From contig CALGNW010000091.1 in assembly GCA_937958345.1 (NCBI GenBank), positions 1-8,461 of the forward strand: a stretch of 8,461 nt of DNA, written 5' to 3'. How positions within the stretch are numbered: the stretch's first letter is position 1; the number at the start of each line of letters is the position of its first letter. This stretch comes from an uncultured Neomegalonema sp. (lineage in GTDB: Bacteria > Pseudomonadota > Alphaproteobacteria > Rhodobacterales > Rhodobacteraceae). Below, in pieces: positions 7,124 through 8,461 of this stretch. Below the pieces are notes generated by a model, which saw nothing but the letters and a program-made list of their open reading frames with translations, did not search any database and had not been told where the DNA came from. A program made the translations under genes and the position numbers.

Positions 7124-7158
7124 TTAAGATGGTTAATACATGCTTAACGTAAGGTTAA
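7124..7158. promoter_or_regulatory. Phased TTAA array resembling tandem CtrA binding sites, upstream of lpxC
   Basis: TTAA occurs at 7124, 7133, 7144 and 7155, spaced 9, 11 and 11 bp. The last three form two overlapping TTAA-N7-TTAA boxes, the spacing recognised by the alphaproteobacterial response regulator CtrA. The plus-strand box 7133-7148 matches TTAA-N7-TTAAC exactly. The minus strand additionally reads TTAACCAT at 7136-7129, the form of the CtrA half site. The array lies about 100-135 bp upstream of the lpxC start and downstream of the ftsZ terminator, so lpxC is the likely target. The assignment is by motif only. Confidence 0.6.
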
Positions 7159-7184
7159 TTCTTGCGCGGCATAGGGGTATTTTA

Positions 7185-7199
7185 GGCCATATGATGGCC
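7185..7199. repeat. Perfect inverted repeat GGCCAT-N3-ATGGCC, possible operator
   Basis: The arms GGCCAT and ATGGCC flank ATG, a perfect 6-bp palindrome with a 3-bp spacer. A further GGCCAT copy lies at 7116-7121 on the other side of the TTAA array. On the minus strand the two outer copies share ATGGCCT followed by AA or GA. It may be an operator for a dimeric regulator of lpxC, but no family can be named. Confidence 0.35.
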
Positions 7200-7264
7200 G
7201 ACACCGGATGAATTCACTCGATACCGCCGCAAAGTTTGTGACCGCGGGCGTCGGCGGAACCCCG

Positions 7265-7299
7265 AATAAATAAAGGGGCCGCTTTACTCAAGCGACCCC
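7265..7299 (-). terminator. Rho-independent terminator of ftsZ
   Basis: On the minus strand the arms GGGGTCGCTT and AAGCGGCCCC form a 10-bp stem with one G-U pair and a 5-nt loop GAGTA (7275-7299). The T-rich tail TTTATTTATT follows (7274-7265). It lies 31 nt after the ftsZ stop. Strength is probably good, so most ftsZ transcripts should end here. Confidence 0.85.
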
Positions 7300-7330
7300 G
7301 TCAAGTTTTTCAGAGCAATTTATCCGCGCT

Positions 7331-8461
7331 TTAGTTTGCCTGACGGCGCAGGAATGCGGGGATTTGGAGATCACCGTCTTCGTCGTCATCCTTGTCAAGA
7401 CGGCGCTCGTTGTAAGGCTGGCGCTTCGGCTCGTCGCTTCCGCCGCCGAAACTGTCCGCGACCTTACGGATCAGGCCCATACCGCCAAAGCCCGAGAGAC
7501 CGCGCTTTGGCGACGTAGCCGCTGAAGCGGGAGTCGAGATCGAGCCTGAAGTCTCGGCAACATTCGGATCAACAACCGTTGAAACAGGCTGGCGCGACGA
7601 TGGCTGACCCGAGGCCTGCATCTTCGATGCGGGAAAGCTGGGTCCGTCTGTTCCGGTCGCAAGCTGCTCTGTTGCCACTGCATCCGTTTCAGCGACTTCG
7701 CCGCTGGAGGCAACGGACTGTTCATCGATGTCGAAATCGTCTTCAATTTCCATCGATCCGGATTTTGCTGTTGAAGCACCCGCCGGACGCTGGATCGCCG
7801 CACGGCGTACCGCATGACGCGCACCCGGACGAAGCTCGCCGTTTTCAGGGTTGACTGCAGGACGCGGGATCGCGCGTCGCACTCCCGAAACCGGTGCAGC
7901 CACACGAGGCGAATCATCTGCCGCGCGACGCGCAGCATCGGCTTCGATGCCCGTTGCAACGACCGAAACACGCATCTGGCCGTCCATCGACGTATCGAAG
8001 CATGATCCGACGATGATGTTCGCCTCGGGATCAACTTCCTGCTTGATACGGTTTGCAGCCTCGTCAACCTCGAACAGCTTGAGGTCGTAGCCGCCGGTGA
8101 TGTTGATGAGAACGCCGCGCGCACCCTGCAGGGAAACGTCGTCCAGCAGCGGGTTCGCAATCGCCTTTTCGGCGGCATCGACAGCACGGCTTTCGCCCTC
8201 GGCTTCGCCTGTGCCCATCATCGCCTTGCCCATCTCGCCCATCACGGTGCGAACATCCGCGAAATCGAGGTTGATGAGGCCCGGCATAACCATCAGATCG
8301 GTTACACCCTTTACGCCCTGATACAGCACGTCATCCGCCAGTTTGAAGGCATCCATGATCGTGGTGTTTTCCGTCGCGATGCGGAAGAGGTTCTGGTTCG
8401 GAATAACGATCAGCGTATCAACATATTGCTGAAGCTCTTCGATACCCTGATCGGCCAGTGC
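7331..8461 (-). CDS. ftsZ: Cell division GTPase FtsZ, C-terminal part; N terminus beyond window edge
   Basis: FtsZ polymerises into the cytokinetic ring. The frame is open to the right edge and begins ALADQGIEELQQYVDTLIVI, so the start lies outside; the Met at 8356 is internal. The 376 visible residues lack the nucleotide-binding N-terminal part with GGGTGTG. The T7 synergy loop GLINLDFADVR (visible residues 61-71) is intact, with the Asp residues that complete the neighbouring subunit's GTPase site. The globular part ends near visible residue 175. A linker of about 190 residues follows: a basic block (195-226), an acidic block (237-248), a Ser/Thr/Ala/Pro-rich stretch, a Gly/hydrophobic patch (320-341) and an acidic run DKDDDEDGD. 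The protein ends DLQIPAFLRRQAN, the conserved C-terminal peptide that in other bacteria binds membrane tethers and regulators such as FtsA. A terminator follows at once. Confidence 0.97.
   Translation of the reverse strand, partial: ALADQGIEELQQYVDTLIVIPNQNLFRIATENTTIMDAFKLADDVLYQGVKGVTDLMVMPGLINLDFADVRTVMGEMGKAMMGTGEAEGESRAVDAAEKAIANPLLDDVSLQGARGVLINITGGYDLKLFEVDEAANRIKQEVDPEANIIVGSCFDTSMDGQMRVSVVATGIEADAARRAADDSPRVAAPVSGVRRAIPRPAVNPENGELRPGARHAVRRAAIQRPAGASTAKSGSMEIEDDFDIDEQSVASSGEVAETDAVATEQLATGTDGPSFPASKMQASGQPSSRQPVSTVVDPNVAETSGSISTPASAATSPKRGLSGFGGMGLIRKVADSFGGGSDEPKRQPYNERRLDKDDDEDGDLQIPAFLRRQAN

Larger units (their letters stand above)
7025..7330. other. ftsZ-lpxC intergenic region (306 bp)
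   Basis: This is the only long gap in the window. From the ftsZ side it holds an intrinsic terminator, a GC-rich stretch with an imperfect CCGCCG/CGGCGG inverted repeat (7224-7257), the GGCCAT inverted repeat, an AT-rich array of four TTAA words, and the lpxC leader. I see no coding region with a convincing start and ribosome-binding site. No clear sigma-70 -35/-10 pair for lpxC could be picked by eye; the promoter is inferred from the terminator upstream and the AT-rich regulatory block. Confidence 0.7.

Noticed and set aside
7224..7257. Inverted repeat CCGCCG/CGGCGG with a 22-nt spacer
   Set aside because: The arms are short and GC-only, the loop is long and no T-run follows. Such pairs arise often by chance in this base composition.
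1..8461. A hidden defence, mobile or other novel multi-gene system
   Set aside because: Every long reading frame with credible coding character belongs to a known housekeeping or cobalamin gene. There are no integrase, transposase, toxin or repeat-array signals.

Overview
The window is a compact stretch of alphaproteobacterial chromosome (moderately high GC, little intergenic space). The assignment rests on three things: the gene order ftsZ-lpxC-bamD-recN on the minus strand, an FtsZ tail ending in the alphaproteobacterial-type IPAFLRRQAN peptide after a long linker, and TTAA-N7-TTAA boxes of the CtrA type upstream of lpxC. I cannot name a genus. I see no mobile element, CRISPR array, tRNA or rRNA, and no gene that looks foreign.

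Plus strand, 2-3445: four tightly packed genes that look like one transcript. The first is the C-terminal part of an FAD-linked 2-hydroxyacid (D-lactate/glycolate type) dehydrogenase, cut by the left edge of the window. Then come cobT, cobS and a CobC-type histidine phosphatase. The joints are TTGA, ATGA and a 16-nt overlap, so translation is probably coupled. CobT, the phosphatase and CobS carry out nucleotide-loop assembly in cobalamin synthesis: CobT makes alpha-ribazole 5'-phosphate, CobS joins it (or alpha-ribazole) to adenosylcobinamide-GDP, and the phosphatase removes the phosphate.

Minus strand, 8461-3422: ftsZ (cut by the right edge, 376 C-terminal residues visible), lpxC, bamD and recN. 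These serve cell division, the committed step of lipid A synthesis, outer-membrane protein assembly and double-strand-break repair. ftsZ is followed by a convincing intrinsic terminator. The 306-bp gap before lpxC holds a phased TTAA array resembling CtrA sites and a GGCCAT inverted repeat, so lpxC probably has its own cell-cycle-controlled promoter. lpxC and bamD are 132 bp apart, with a possible RNA hairpin in between. bamD and recN are separated by 3 nt.

The two gene groups converge and overlap tail to tail by 24 bp (3422-3445), leaving no room for a conventional terminator between them. I found no previously undescribed multi-gene system. The most interesting signal is regulatory, in the ftsZ-lpxC gap.
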